Source of the DNA: SAR202 cluster bacterium
Lineage (GTDB): Bacteria > Chloroflexota > Dehalococcoidia > Lucifugimonadales > Lucifugimonadaceae
Direction: 5' to 3'
Assembly (NCBI GenBank): GCA_008373165.1
Contig: RQOU01000074.1
Location: 1 to 35,157, forward strand
DNA: 35,157 nucleotides
The position numbers and the translations under genes are program-made. This document shows, one piece after another, positions 8,905-18,162 of the stretch (positions are counted from its first letter, which is position 1; the number at the start of each line of letters is the position of its first letter). The notes below the pieces were generated by a model. It was not told where the DNA came from, ran no database searches, and saw nothing but the letters and a program-made list of their open reading frames with translations.

Positions 8905-9824
8905 ATCAAGTCCGATGTAATCGCAGCGATCACCATTTGTGATGCTTTTTTTATCAAAAGTAGATCTAGGGTTTCAGGTGTATCGGTTGCTTGGTGGTAA
9001 TGAGGGTTTCGGAAGTTCGCTGTATCACTGATCATAACGGCCGGAATATTGGCCGACCAAAAAGGTGCATGATCACTTCTCCTTGTGTGTTTGATTGCTG
9101 GCATCCATCCAGGAATTTTGAGCGGTAATACAGGTAGTAAAATCTCTGGATGAGTTGCCGCATGTTCCAGATGATCTGATAGTTCTCTTTCTTTCCGTCG
9201 TGAAAGTATTAACAAAGAATTCCCCGCAAAACCTTGATCTTTCAGAGACCTGTACGCGTCAGGAAATAAAAATCTAAACACGCCAGGTAATCGTTGCTTT
9301 ATAGTTTGTGAGCTGAAACCGATAGATTCGAAAATAATTGCCGATGATGGGAATTTTTCCATTGGTAAATTAGATACGAAATGTGTCGAGCCGTGCAACC
9401 CACCCGAATGTGGTTGTGCCTCTTCCGCGTCAAATGCTACAAACGTAATCTGCGTGAAGATTTTGGATTCTTTAAGTACTCTTGCGCATTCAAGTAACGC
9501 TGCTATGCCGCTAGCGTTGTCATCCGCCCCGGGTGAGCCTGACACTGTGTCGTAATGGGCGCCAATGATTATGTTTTTTGTTGTAGAAACGCTCGCAGAA
9601 TTATGTAATGTGCCAATAACGTTCGTTCCCTTACGTTCTGGCTTTTGTCCAGGGATATTAAAAACTTGGCGGTTCACATCCAGTCCTATTTGATCGAACT
9701 CGGAGCTAATCCATCTTGAAACTGCAGCATGTCGATGTGGATTATCAACACCATTTCTTGGCGATGAAGCCAGGTGTTCAATGATTCTTTGTATTCGCAG
9801 TTCGGATACTGAAGGCTTGCTCAT
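8901..9824 (-). CDS. M28-family zinc aminopeptidase/peptidase
   Basis: 307 aa. The M28 dinuclear-zinc signature is present: GAHYDT (His ~90, Asp ~92), GADDNASG (bridging Asp ~101), DAEEAQ (Glu pair ~134-135), and a late His in HYHQATDTPETLD. The usual nxDMxG position reads FESIGF, so the fourth ligand may be Glu rather than Asp. SDHAPFW before the C-terminal His is also typical. It hydrolyses N-terminal amino acids from peptides or related amide substrates. No signal peptide is visible, so it is predicted to be cytosolic. It is convergent with the repeat protein (four-base overlap) and divergent from the ABM gene. Confidence 0.92.
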   Translation of the reverse strand: MSKPSVSELRIQRIIEHLASSPRNGVDNPHRHAAVSRWISSEFDQIGLDVNRQVFNIPGQKPERKGTNVIGTLHNSASVSTTKNIIIGAHYDTVSGSPGADDNASGIAALLECARVLKESKIFTQITFVAFDAEEAQPHSGGLHGSTHFVSNLPMEKFPSSAIIFESIGFSSQTIKQRLPGVFRFLFPDAYRSLKDQGFAGNSLLILSRRKERELSDHLEHAATHPEILLPVLPLKIPGWMPAIKHTRRSDHAPFWSANIPAVMISDTANFRNPHYHQATDTPETLDLLLIKKASQMVIAAITSDLI

Positions 9825-9977
9825 GTAAGTTAGGTGGAAGCTAGTGGGTGTTAATACTCATCAAAACTATGTTCACAGGGTGGTCAGTAGCGCGTATACT
9901 CCGCCCGCCGACGTATTAAATGTTGTTAGATAATGACAGATGTGGCTGATTAGTAAGATTGATTATTTGGAGTTGTC

Positions 9978-10673
9978 ATGTACATCCTCATGGTGCGACT
10001 GAAGGTCAAAGAAGATCGTATCGACGATTTCATTGCTGCGTCTATTGGTGATGCAAGAGGATCGGTCTTGAATGAACCCGGTTGTAGACGATTCGATATT
10101 ATTCAGGCTGCAGACGATCCTACCTCTTTTGCTTTTTGCGAGGTTTATAACGACGAAGATGCTTTTGCTGCCCACACTACCTACCCGCATTTCAAAGAGT
10201 GGGATGCGGCGGTTAAAGGTATGTTTGATGGAGATCCAGAAGTTTCGTTCTGTAAGCCTGTCTTCCCAAGAGGTGATGCTAATTGGGACTCGCATCGGAC
10301 CAACATTGTGGAGGATCCTTACTTCGCGTCTAGCCTCCATGTCATACACGCTCCGAAATTTGTCCTGGAAGATAAAGTGGATGCATTCATAGATGCAGTG
10401 TCACTTGACGGGGTTGGGTCTACTCATGAAGAGCCAGGTTGCTTGCGATTTGACGTATACCAGAATGTTAAAGATCCAACTGAAATTTATCTTTATGAGG
10501 TTTATGCGAACCCCGATGCCTTTGAGTATCACAAAGGTACGCCGCACATTAAACAGTGGGTCGAGACGGTTAAGGATATGTACGACACTAGCCGTGACGG
10601 TGGCAGCAGAGTCGGGCGCAACGTGTGGCCACCGGACAATTGGGCGTGGAGTTCTGGTAAGCCCACTTGGTAG
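9978..10673 (+). CDS. tandem antibiotic-biosynthesis-monooxygenase (ABM) domain protein
   Basis: 231 aa made of two copies of the ~95-residue dimeric alpha/beta-barrel ABM domain (about 1-95 and 115-212). Both copies carry the family core: EPGCRRFDIIQ...DPTSFAFCEVY...AFAAH then PHFKEW, and EPGCLRFDVYQ...DPTEIYLYEVY...AFEYH then PHIKQW. Single-domain relatives (LsrG/YgiN-like) act as cofactor-free monooxygenases or isomerases, or as small-molecule binding proteins, usually as dimers. The fusion probably makes a pseudo-dimer in one chain. The tail after the second domain (GRNVWPPDNWAWSSG) is Trp-rich and unassigned. GGAG lies upstream of the ATG. Confidence 0.9.
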   Translation: MYILMVRLKVKEDRIDDFIAASIGDARGSVLNEPGCRRFDIIQAADDPTSFAFCEVYNDEDAFAAHTTYPHFKEWDAAVKGMFDGDPEVSFCKPVFPRGDANWDSHRTNIVEDPYFASSLHVIHAPKFVLEDKVDAFIDAVSLDGVGSTHEEPGCLRFDVYQNVKDPTEIYLYEVYANPDAFEYHKGTPHIKQWVETVKDMYDTSRDGGSRVGRNVWPPDNWAWSSGKPTW

Positions 10674-10707
10674 GCCGGGGATATTCTAGAAACTTCTAAT
10701 CTTGGGT

Positions 10708-11550
10708 TTATATGTTGAGACTGTAGAAGCGTTTGGCGGTGTTGCCGAATATATCCGTTTGGACTGCTGGCAGTTGGGTAGATAGTATTTCTTTGGCAGC
10801 ATCAATGATTCTACTGTAATCGCCCGCCAGCGTACATACAGGCCAGTCAGAGCCGAACATAAGCCGATCTGAACCAAACATTCCCAGGATATGGTGTACG
10901 TAAGGTCTTAAATCGTCCACTGTCCAGTTTTGGTGGTCGGCTTCGGTAACCATTCCGGAAATTTTGCAGTGTATTCCGTTGATGCTCGCGACCTTACGCA
11001 TGTCGGAGAGCCAAGGTTCGATGATAGCGTCAGCGATCATCGGCTTGGCTATGTGGTCAACAACTGCCTTCAAGTTAGGAACTAGGTCCATAACAACCGG
11101 TATAAATGGAAGGTTCACGGGTTTTGCGAGGAAGTCAAAGGTAAGGTTCCGCCTGGATAGTTCTTTTAACCCGTTGATCGCTCCCGAGTTTACAATCCAT
11201 GCAGGGTCTTTTTCACCTTCCCATATATGTCGAACTCCTTTGAAGTAGGCGCTCTGCTGTAATTCATCTAGGGTGTTCCCAACTTTAGGGTCTGTGAGAT
11301 CAACCCATCCAACTACTCCTGCGATGAAATCATGTTCATCCGCTAACTCCAAGAGCCATCTTGCCTCGTCGGGTGAAGAAACTGCTTGAACGATGACCGT
11401 GTGGGTAACTGAAGGTGACTTCAGAAGTGGTTTTAAATCTTCCGGGCCGTAATCAGTTGCCAAAGGACTACCCGGGGGCATCCACGAGTAGTCGAATCGT
11501 TCGATTTCCCAGAAATGATGGTGACTGTCTACGATCGGGTGATTAGTCAA
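10708..11550 (-). CDS. amidohydrolase-2 family TIM-barrel hydrolase (sugar lactonase-like, COG3618 type)
   Basis: 280 aa. Starts with VDSHHHFW (the metal-binding HxH), then YSWM, GVVGWVDL, VVDHIAKP near 165-172, CKISGM, and the C-terminal RLMFGSDWPVC with the catalytic Asp. This combination is typical of L-fuconolactonase/L-rhamnonolactonase-like hydrolases, which open lactones of sugar acids. The start is a TTG preceded by AAGGA; no in-frame ATG lies just upstream. It follows the beta-propeller gene by 47 bases on the same strand, so the two are probably one transcript. Substrate is inferred from family only. Confidence 0.91.
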   Translation of the reverse strand: MTNHPIVDSHHHFWEIERFDYSWMPPGSPLATDYGPEDLKPLLKSPSVTHTVIVQAVSSPDEARWLLELADEHDFIAGVVGWVDLTDPKVGNTLDELQQSAYFKGVRHIWEGEKDPAWIVNSGAINGLKELSRRNLTFDFLAKPVNLPFIPVVMDLVPNLKAVVDHIAKPMIADAIIEPWLSDMRKVASINGIHCKISGMVTEADHQNWTVDDLRPYVHHILGMFGSDRLMFGSDWPVCTLAGDYSRIIDAAKEILSTQLPAVQTDIFGNTAKRFYSLNI

Positions 11551-11597
11551 TATGCGTGTCCTTAAAATCCAATATTTAGTGCCGGTATCTGGGTTGC

Positions 11598-12290
11598 TTA
11601 TACGACGATCTTCCCTATTTCAGGTTGCCCTTTAGTTGCTGTATTGTGCTTTCCTGCAAAATTTGCGTCGCCATACCAGAGTTCACCGTCCTTGATAGAA
11701 AGGCCGTGAACATAGGCGTCTTCAGGATCCATCGTTATTCGGTCTTTTTCGGCTCCGGTGTCGACGTCATACTTCACGATGACGTTATCGGTTGTGTGCG
11801 CGCACCAGATCCCATCTTCTACTCTGGCCAGTCCATGTAGCCTTGGTAGTTGCACTGGAAATTTGTGAACTATCTTGTATTTGTCTGAAGGGTCGACGAG
11901 AAAAATAGCGAGGGGATTGAAAGCGGTGATCCATATTTTCCCATCGTCCCATTCGATACCGTGAATGCCCCCACCATCCGGGGTGCGAAAACGATCTATT
12001 GCTTCTCCAGTCTGTAAATCTAGTTTGTAGACATACCCTAACCCAGTGTCGGTAGAGCGTCTGGGACGTGAGGCGGACTCTCCATTCGAAGCTGTCCATA
12101 AGAATCCGCCACCAACCGTGATTCCTGATCCGTTGGCGGTCGGCGTGTAGATGACTCGCAATACTTCGCCACTTTCGTTTACGACGTAAACGTTGTCTGT
12201 TTTTTGGTCCATTACGAACAAACCTTCGTCTGTCCATTGCAGCCCATTTGGCATTTCACAAGGTGGATTTATTTGTTTGATAGCTTTCAT
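11598..12290 (-). CDS. beta-propeller protein (SMP-30/NHL/YncE-like)
   Basis: 230 aa with repeated blade-like units, each a short beta stretch such as GLQWTDEGLFVMD, GGGFLWTASNG, GIEWDDGKIWITAF, GLARVEDGIWCAHT and GLSIKDGELWYGD, spaced about 40-45 residues. That pattern fits a five- or six-bladed propeller. No signal peptide is seen. Relatives include lactonases and small-molecule binding propellers. The amidohydrolase directly downstream makes a role in lactone or sugar-acid metabolism plausible, but this is inference. AGGGAA precedes the ATG. Confidence 0.85.
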   Translation of the reverse strand: MKAIKQINPPCEMPNGLQWTDEGLFVMDQKTDNVYVVNESGEVLRVIYTPTANGSGITVGGGFLWTASNGESASRPRRSTDTGLGYVYKLDLQTGEAIDRFRTPDGGGIHGIEWDDGKIWITAFNPLAIFLVDPSDKYKIVHKFPVQLPRLHGLARVEDGIWCAHTTDNVIVKYDVDTGAEKDRITMDPEDAYVHGLSIKDGELWYGDANFAGKHNTATKGQPEIGKIVV

Positions 12291-12629
12291 TTTGGTTCCC
12301 TGTGTTTTGTAAGCGGTGGTTCTTAAGATTATTTAGAGTGCTTAAGTTGCTGAGCATATAAAGAGGTTACGCAATAATCTTTGCCTATAGCGTAAGAGTC
12401 AATACGGTCTTAGCTGCTGTATTCATCAATACACGTTACGAATTCGAATTATCAGGCTGACTCAATTCGGAGGTACAATTAGAAGAAGTGGTTGGCTTGG
12501 CGATCGCTATTATTTTATTTTGTTATACATTTCCCGCCTTCCCATTGCCAATCCACTATGAAAATAGGCGCCTAAACGGGCAGCTTTCGTGTTGCGCGTT
12601 TGGGTATGAATTATAGATGGAGGTTTGAT
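12291..12629. other. intergenic region between the beta-propeller and NYN genes
   Basis: About 340 bases without a convincing gene; it must hold the divergent promoters of the flanking genes. Two short symmetric sites are visible. TGTATT-CATC-AATACA is a perfect six-base-pair hairpin at 12418-12433, and AATTCGAATT is a perfect ten-base palindrome at 12441-12450. Either could be a regulator site, but short AT-rich palindromes also arise by chance. A GGAGG at about 12470 is not followed by a credible ORF. Confidence 0.4.
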
Positions 12630-13640
12630 ATGCCCTCAAAGTCTTCTAAATCGTCAGTAGTACGTGAAAACGATCGCGTGATGGTGTTCATAGACGGGAG
12701 CAACCTGTATCACGTTTTGACTCAGAGCTGCGGGAGACATGATCTCCAGTTCGACAAATTCGCTATGAAATTAGCGAACGGGCGAGATCTTAAAAGAACT
12801 TATTACTACAACATTCGTCAGGAATCCGATACCAATCCTGTAGTGGGCGCGGAGCAGCAGAAATTTCTTGATTCAATGTATGACACCCCCTACGTAGAAG
12901 TCCGACTTGGTATCTGGAAGCAGCGTGGTGAAATAATGGTCGAAAAAGGTGTAGACGTGATGTTGGCGACCGATCTGATAACACACGCTTATAAAAACCA
13001 TTATGACACTGCGATTGTTGTCAGCGGTGATGCGGATTTTTATCCCGCTTTACAGGCGGTAAAAGATGTAGGGAAGCATATAGAAGTTGCGGCATTTGAT
13101 ATGAATCTGTCGGCAGAATCTGGCAGGGTTGCTGACGTGACAATCAAATTTAATAAAACCTATTTCACGGGCCTTTGGATGACTCGCGCTCAGGCTCGTT
13201 CTCGTGCTGCTGCATCGGCCAAACCAGAGGTTTCGGATGAAGCAGCCTCTCCAAATGGCGAGAATAAAGCTGCGACCAAAGCATCAACAGGGCGACGTTC
13301 AAATGGTCGTAGGGCAACTACGGCAACTACTAAAACTCGTCGAGCATCTACGTCTCGTGCCCGAAAACCCTCTACCAGGCGGGCAGGGACATCCACCGAT
13401 AATTCAGTCGAGGAGAACGGTTCAAAAATGCGTCGGACACCCACACGTCGACGTGTAGGTGGAACGTCTTCACAGTCTGCAGATAGGGGTGCTAATGGGC
13501 GTTCAACTCCCAGGCCACCTGCTTTACGAAAAAGTGTTGAGCCTGATACGAAGCCTTCAGAATCCGAAAAACTTGAAAGCTCCACGCCACGTCGTAGCTG
13601 GCGAGGTCGTCTTGGGTTGACTCAGACTAAGGAAAAATAA
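12630..13640 (+). CDS. NYN-domain (PIN-like) ribonuclease with basic disordered tail
   Basis: The ORF track starts at a TTG (12600), but GGAGG at 12619-12623 sits six bases before ATG 12630, so I place the start there (336 aa). An N-terminal NYN/PIN-like domain (about 15-185) shows VFIDGSNLYH with the first acidic residue, EKGVDVMLATDLI in the middle, and VVSGDADFYPALQ with further acidic metal ligands. Such domains are Mg-dependent RNases (LabA/DUF88 group). The remaining ~150 residues are low-complexity, rich in Arg, Lys, Ser and Thr (repeats such as RRASTSRARKPSTRR), probably disordered and RNA-binding. Likely role is RNA processing or decay in the cytosol; target unknown. Confidence 0.92.
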   Translation: MPSKSSKSSVVRENDRVMVFIDGSNLYHVLTQSCGRHDLQFDKFAMKLANGRDLKRTYYYNIRQESDTNPVVGAEQQKFLDSMYDTPYVEVRLGIWKQRGEIMVEKGVDVMLATDLITHAYKNHYDTAIVVSGDADFYPALQAVKDVGKHIEVAAFDMNLSAESGRVADVTIKFNKTYFTGLWMTRAQARSRAAASAKPEVSDEAASPNGENKAATKASTGRRSNGRRATTATTKTRRASTSRARKPSTRRAGTSTDNSVEENGSKMRRTPTRRRVGGTSSQSADRGANGRSTPRPPALRKSVEPDTKPSESEKLESSTPRRSWRGRLGLTQTKEK

Positions 13641-13662
13641 TACTTATGTTGAATGACTAGAA

Positions 13663-14700
13663 TTACCAATCTGCATTAATAATTCTGTCGGACTTCGAAG
13701 TCATTCTTTTTTGTTGATCACCGTTTTTATCCATAGAGTAGAGATCAAATGTGCCGTCTTTTCCTGAAAGAAAAAGGATGGATGAGCCGTTAGAGCTCCA
13801 ACGGGGAAGGGTATCGGTAACTCTGTTAGATGTGAGTTGTTGAATGGTTTTGCCGTCAGGTGTAGCTGTGTAAATTTCGGCGTTGCCCGACGATTCACTT
13901 GAGAACACTATATTCTTGCTGTTTGGGGCCCATTCAAAATTGGTCTCATCGAATTCATCTGCGTTTATGGTAAGAACATTTTCTGCATTATTGTCAGTGA
14001 TGATCAGATTCGATGCACCTTGCTCGGATTCTTGGCTGAATGCGATCCAACGTCCATCTGGTGACCAAACCGGATTAGTGTGTAACCCTGAGGTGATCGT
14101 TATCTCATCAACTCCGTTAGGGTTTCTCTTTCTGAGTCCATCAGAATCGCTATTTACCATGGCGTAAACTAGCCACTGAGCATCCGGAGACCACCCACCG
14201 ATTCTCACATCTTCTTTTGTTGATGTGAGAGGTGTAATTTCACTTGATTCGATTTCAATAATTGCAATCCAACGGGAATCTGTTTCGGCGATTTCTATGG
14301 CAATTACCTTTGAATCAGGCGCCCAACGAAAAGCGGTAATGGTTTTACCTGGTCCTGATAATTGGCGTTTTGATTCTCCGTTCCAATCCATCAGCCAGAG
14401 TTCATTTGAGCCATTTCTATCGGTGAGGAAGGCAATAATGTCTCGTTTTGGCGACCACGCGGGAGAGTGATCTTTTCCCTGAGCGTTGGTTAGACGAGAT
14501 ATTTCACCTGAAGCACCTCTAAGTTTGTAAATGTCGATATTGCCTTCTCGGTCAGCTGAAAAAATAACGTCATCGCTCGGTGCTGTTGATTTACCATTTC
14601 CACAGGCTGCCATAGCGATTGTCATCGCAAATAATAGTGATGCCACATTAAACATTTTGCGGGTGAATGGTGATGGATATTTTTTGAAGAGTCTTTTCAT
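13663..14700 (-). CDS. TolB-like beta-propeller lipoprotein (WD40-like PD40 repeats)
   Basis: The track start at 14760 adds 20 residues before a typical signal. I choose ATG 14700 (345 aa), giving MKRLFKKYP..., a hydrophobic core and the lipobox AMAAC near residues 30-34. After it come about seven PD40 repeats with the hallmark WSPDGRWIAF-like units (AWSPKRDIIAF, RWAPDSKVIAI, GWSPDAQWLVY, VWSPDGRWIAF, EWAPNSKNIVF, RWSSNGSSILF). It is a surface-anchored six- or seven-bladed propeller resembling the C-terminal half of TolB, but without the TolB N-domain or Tol neighbours. Likely a binding or scaffolding lipoprotein; ligand unknown. It converges on the NYN gene. Confidence 0.9.
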   Translation of the reverse strand: MKRLFKKYPSPFTRKMFNVASLLFAMTIAMAACGNGKSTAPSDDVIFSADREGNIDIYKLRGASGEISRLTNAQGKDHSPAWSPKRDIIAFLTDRNGSNELWLMDWNGESKRQLSGPGKTITAFRWAPDSKVIAIEIAETDSRWIAIIEIESSEITPLTSTKEDVRIGGWSPDAQWLVYAMVNSDSDGLRKRNPNGVDEITITSGLHTNPVWSPDGRWIAFSQESEQGASNLIITDNNAENVLTINADEFDETNFEWAPNSKNIVFSSESSGNAEIYTATPDGKTIQQLTSNRVTDTLPRWSSNGSSILFLSGKDGTFDLYSMDKNGDQQKRMTSKSDRIINADW

Positions 14701-14922
14701 TTCATGCTGTGTGGTACGAGGATATTGTAGGACCAACCCTTGCGAATCTAAGCCTACCAATAGAGGGGAAATGGATGTAGTCGACGGCTATTGCGAGTTT
14801 GAGAAATTTTCACGCGGTTTCGCAAGTACAGTTATTACAAACTTCCCAGTATGTTGACGGCCATGTTTCCGAATGCTAGCGTCCGGTGCACACTATAGAG
14901 CCGACTAATTTAGGATCATAAA

Positions 14923-16281
14923 ATGCCATCATTACAAAGCCTGTTGGATCAGGTTGAATCGTCAACTAATGAAATAGTTGAATTAGAGCAGGCGTTGGTT
15001 AGAATTCCATCCGTGAATACCGGCTTCATGCCGACCGGTAACGAGACTGCCGTCGCCGAGTTCACCCGAGATTGGATTGCCCAAGATGGACTGGACTCAG
15101 AGATTCTTTCAAGGGATCCAGATCGCGGGAATATTATTTCTATTTATCCCGGTGATGACGATAAAACTCGATTGATGTTGATGTCTCATACTGATGTAGT
15201 TCCAGTGGAAGATGAAACCAAGTGGAATTACGATCCTTTTGCTGCTGAGATATCAGGAGGACGTGTTTACGGTCGCGGGGCATCCGATTGTAAGGCTTTA
15301 CTCACATGTCAGTTGATGGCATTGGCAATTATGAAACGATCTGGCGTGAGACTCTCTCATGGGCTCCGATTGGTCAGTGGGGCTGATGAAGAACACGGTG
15401 GGCGTTGGGGATTTGGTTGGCTTGCCGATACCCATCCTGAATCTTTGAGTTCTGAATTTGCCGTTAACGAGGGTGGTGGAACTCCTGTAGAGATAGGTAA
15501 TTCACTGACTTATCTTCTTGGTACAGGGGAAAAAGGTCGTATGGAGTTGCATATTACATTGAGGGGAGAAAGTGCTCATGCCTCAGTGCCGTGGACCGGG
15601 GTGAACGCTAGTTATCGTCTTTCACGTGCATTAAGCGCAATCGAAGCGTACCAACCAGAACTCGACACTTCTTTGGAAATTTTCGATCACGTGGGTTCTT
15701 TCGGTATAGAAGAAAAGCCTTCACCGGAGAATATTGATCGCTTGGTTGCTGAGATTAACGAAACTTCTCCGCGCTTAGGTTCTTTGCTCAAGGCTTTGTC
15801 GCGTTTGGTTCTTACACCGACGATGGTTTCGGGTGGTATTAAATCGAACAGCGTTCCCGAAGAGATTAAGTTAACCTGCGACATTCGTACCTTGCCGTTC
15901 CAGGATGAAACCTATGTTCGACGTCAACTTGACCAGGCTTTTGATGGGATCGAAGGTCTTGAGTATGATATCGATTACATGTCTGTACCGAATTCTTCGG
16001 ATTTTGAGACTGAGTTAACTGACTCGATTAAAAATGCTCAAAGGGCTGCTATTGGCCGTGATGATATTCGTTGGATTCCGGCAATCAGTAATGGTTTTAC
16101 TGACTCGCGATTCACACGTGACTTAGGCATTATTACATATGGATTCACGGGGTCACATCCTGACGATGACCCGATGTTGGCTCGTGTGCATGGTACCGAT
16201 GAATCTGTAGGGATAGCATCACTGATTAGTGGAACTCGCAGTATGCTAGCACTTGCTTACGACCTGTGTGGCGCTAAATGA
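14923..16281 (+). CDS. M20-family metallopeptidase (ArgE/DapE/CPG2-like)
   Basis: 452 aa. Dinuclear-zinc ligands follow the family: SHTDVVP (His ~89, Asp ~91), GRGASDCKALL (bridging Asp ~122), GADEEHGG (general base and ligand Glu ~156-157), VNEGGG (Glu ~183), and a C-terminal His in RVHGTDESVGI. A dimerisation lid is inserted between about 205 and 330. The enzyme hydrolyses amide bonds of N-acyl amino acids or dipeptides in the cytosol. The length fits carboxypeptidase G2/PepV-like members, but the substrate is open. AGGA lies upstream of the ATG. The sulfatase follows on the same strand after 111 bases. Confidence 0.93.
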   Translation: MPSLQSLLDQVESSTNEIVELEQALVRIPSVNTGFMPTGNETAVAEFTRDWIAQDGLDSEILSRDPDRGNIISIYPGDDDKTRLMLMSHTDVVPVEDETKWNYDPFAAEISGGRVYGRGASDCKALLTCQLMALAIMKRSGVRLSHGLRLVSGADEEHGGRWGFGWLADTHPESLSSEFAVNEGGGTPVEIGNSLTYLLGTGEKGRMELHITLRGESAHASVPWTGVNASYRLSRALSAIEAYQPELDTSLEIFDHVGSFGIEEKPSPENIDRLVAEINETSPRLGSLLKALSRLVLTPTMVSGGIKSNSVPEEIKLTCDIRTLPFQDETYVRRQLDQAFDGIEGLEYDIDYMSVPNSSDFETELTDSIKNAQRAAIGRDDIRWIPAISNGFTDSRFTRDLGIITYGFTGSHPDDDPMLARVHGTDESVGIASLISGTRSMLALAYDLCGAK

Positions 16282-16392
16282 ACAGGCACAACATTTACGT
16301 AGGAATGCTTATTCTAAGATGACTAATTTTGCACGACAATGCAGCCTAATTTTTAAGTGCACGAAGCATTTATTTGAGTGTGTGGATGATCA

Positions 16393-18060
16393 ATGAACAA
16401 TAAGCGACCACCGAACGTTCTTTTCATAATGGCCGATCAAATGAAAGCATCTATTTTAAAGATGTATTCGGATATAGGAATTGATGCTCCAGGACTTGAG
16501 CGTTTAACTGCCGAAGGCGTTCGTTTTGAAAATGCGATCACGCCTCATCCCCTTTGCGTCCCAGCGCGGACATCGATTATGACTGGTCGCTATCCCCATT
16601 CAACGGGTTGTAGGCGCAATGAAACATTGATGCCAGAAAATCAACAGCATGCATTCAGAATCTGGAAGGAAAACGGGTTCGTCACGGGATTGATTGGTAA
16701 GAATCACTGCTTTATTGAGCCCAGTGATCTCAAATTATTTGATGTGCGTTGTGAAATTTCCCATGGCGGTCTACCACAAGGTACCTACAAAGGTGAAAAC
16801 GTGGGCAACACCGGAATGGAATGGGTGGTTTCAGAAAAAGATATAAACACCGCACACGAAGATCGCGCAACACTCCGTTCGAATGCACAAAGTCCTCGTA
16901 TTGCTTATAAGGTTTCTGATAGGCCAGAAGAACATTTTGGCACTTCGGTTATTACCTCTCAGACGGAAGAGTTTCTTGACCGATATGTTGATGGGATGTT
17001 CTCGCAATCGAGTGATGCGTCAGAGCACTCGCCATTTGCCTTATTGGTTTCATTTCCGGATCCTCACGAACCTTTTGAAGCTCCCCGTCGTTACGTAGAT
17101 ATGTTCCCGCCGGAAGATGTTGAAATGCCACCTCAACGTACGGATGAATACACAGATGGCACTGCTCCAGAGCGAAACCGTGTTTTGGCTCGCATGATGC
17201 GTCAAACAGAAGATAGTGAAGCCCATCGGCGAGGTGTGATCAGTGTTTATCAGGCAATGACTCGATTTGTTGATGATGGTATTTCACGAATTCTCAATAA
17301 GTTAGATGCCCTGAATTTACGTGAGAACACAATTGTAGTTTTTACTGCAGATCATGGGGATTTTATGGGTGAACATGGGATGGCAGTAAAAGGCGGGGTA
17401 TTTTACGACGCATTAGTTAAGGTGCCGATGATAGTTTCGTGGCCTCATGGTGGTGTACCGGAGGGTGAGGTGGATGACTCCATGGCAAATACTGTTGATA
17501 TTGTGCCGACCCTGCTTGAACTGCAGGGCTTGGCTTCTTTTTCCGACATAGGTGCTGGTTGGAATCGGAAATCAGAACGTCAATCTATGCCATTGAATGA
17601 ATTGCAAACTCGATATATGCAAGGCCGACCTTTACCTACAGTGACATCTTTTCCTGCACGTGTTGCTGCTTTTTCTGAATATGGTGCGGGCGGACCTCCT
17701 GTAACCATGGCGCATTTAGAGAAATTTACCGAGCCATTTGGGTACCACACGATCATTGAGACGTTGTGGGCAAGAGAAGCTGAAGGACGCCGCAAAATGG
17801 TTCGGACACGCGATTGGAAATACGTGACTGATCCAATGTCGGTCGGTGCGACTTTAACTTCTGGTACCGATGGTGGCCCGGGTGAAATCGACGAACTGTA
17901 TGACCTTGGCAAAGACCCATGGGAACTGACGAACGTGGCTCATTTACCCGAGAATAGTGCGGTCATTTCACATATGCGTTCTCTGCTAGCAGGGTGGATG
18001 ATTGAAACCGAAGATCCAAATCCGGTTGATATTCCAGAAACTGTTGGCCGGGCTATTTAG
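16393..18060 (+). CDS. sulfatase (alkaline phosphatase superfamily, Cys-type)
   Basis: 555 aa. The N-terminal metal site reads MADQ (Asp15), the Gln form found in choline-sulfatase and phosphonate-monoester-hydrolase-like groups. The formylglycine motif is C55-V-P-A-R59 followed by TSIMTGRYP, matching CxPxR with Ala instead of the usual Ser. Later metal ligands are in FTADHGDFMGEHG. The Cys must be oxidised to formylglycine by FGE or an anaerobic maturase; neither is in this window. No signal peptide is visible, suggesting a cytosolic enzyme acting on an imported sulfate (or phosphonate) ester. It lies downstream of the M20 peptidase and upstream of a small lipoprotein, all on +. Confidence 0.93.
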   Translation: MNNKRPPNVLFIMADQMKASILKMYSDIGIDAPGLERLTAEGVRFENAITPHPLCVPARTSIMTGRYPHSTGCRRNETLMPENQQHAFRIWKENGFVTGLIGKNHCFIEPSDLKLFDVRCEISHGGLPQGTYKGENVGNTGMEWVVSEKDINTAHEDRATLRSNAQSPRIAYKVSDRPEEHFGTSVITSQTEEFLDRYVDGMFSQSSDASEHSPFALLVSFPDPHEPFEAPRRYVDMFPPEDVEMPPQRTDEYTDGTAPERNRVLARMMRQTEDSEAHRRGVISVYQAMTRFVDDGISRILNKLDALNLRENTIVVFTADHGDFMGEHGMAVKGGVFYDALVKVPMIVSWPHGGVPEGEVDDSMANTVDIVPTLLELQGLASFSDIGAGWNRKSERQSMPLNELQTRYMQGRPLPTVTSFPARVAAFSEYGAGGPPVTMAHLEKFTEPFGYHTIIETLWAREAEGRRKMVRTRDWKYVTDPMSVGATLTSGTDGGPGEIDELYDLGKDPWELTNVAHLPENSAVISHMRSLLAGWMIETEDPNPVDIPETVGRAI

Positions 18061-18162
18061 GTCCATTCAGCCCGAAAGTTCATGAATTCGGGTACTATTT
18101 TTGTACTTATTTTTTCCATGTGATTAAATGCATGCTTTTAGCTCTTGCAGAGGTTAACGTTT

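Noticed and set aside
12477-12620. Possible small hydrophobic ORF upstream of the NYN gene
   Set aside because: The GGAGG there is not placed before a standard start codon in that frame, and the frame runs into the NYN ribosome site.
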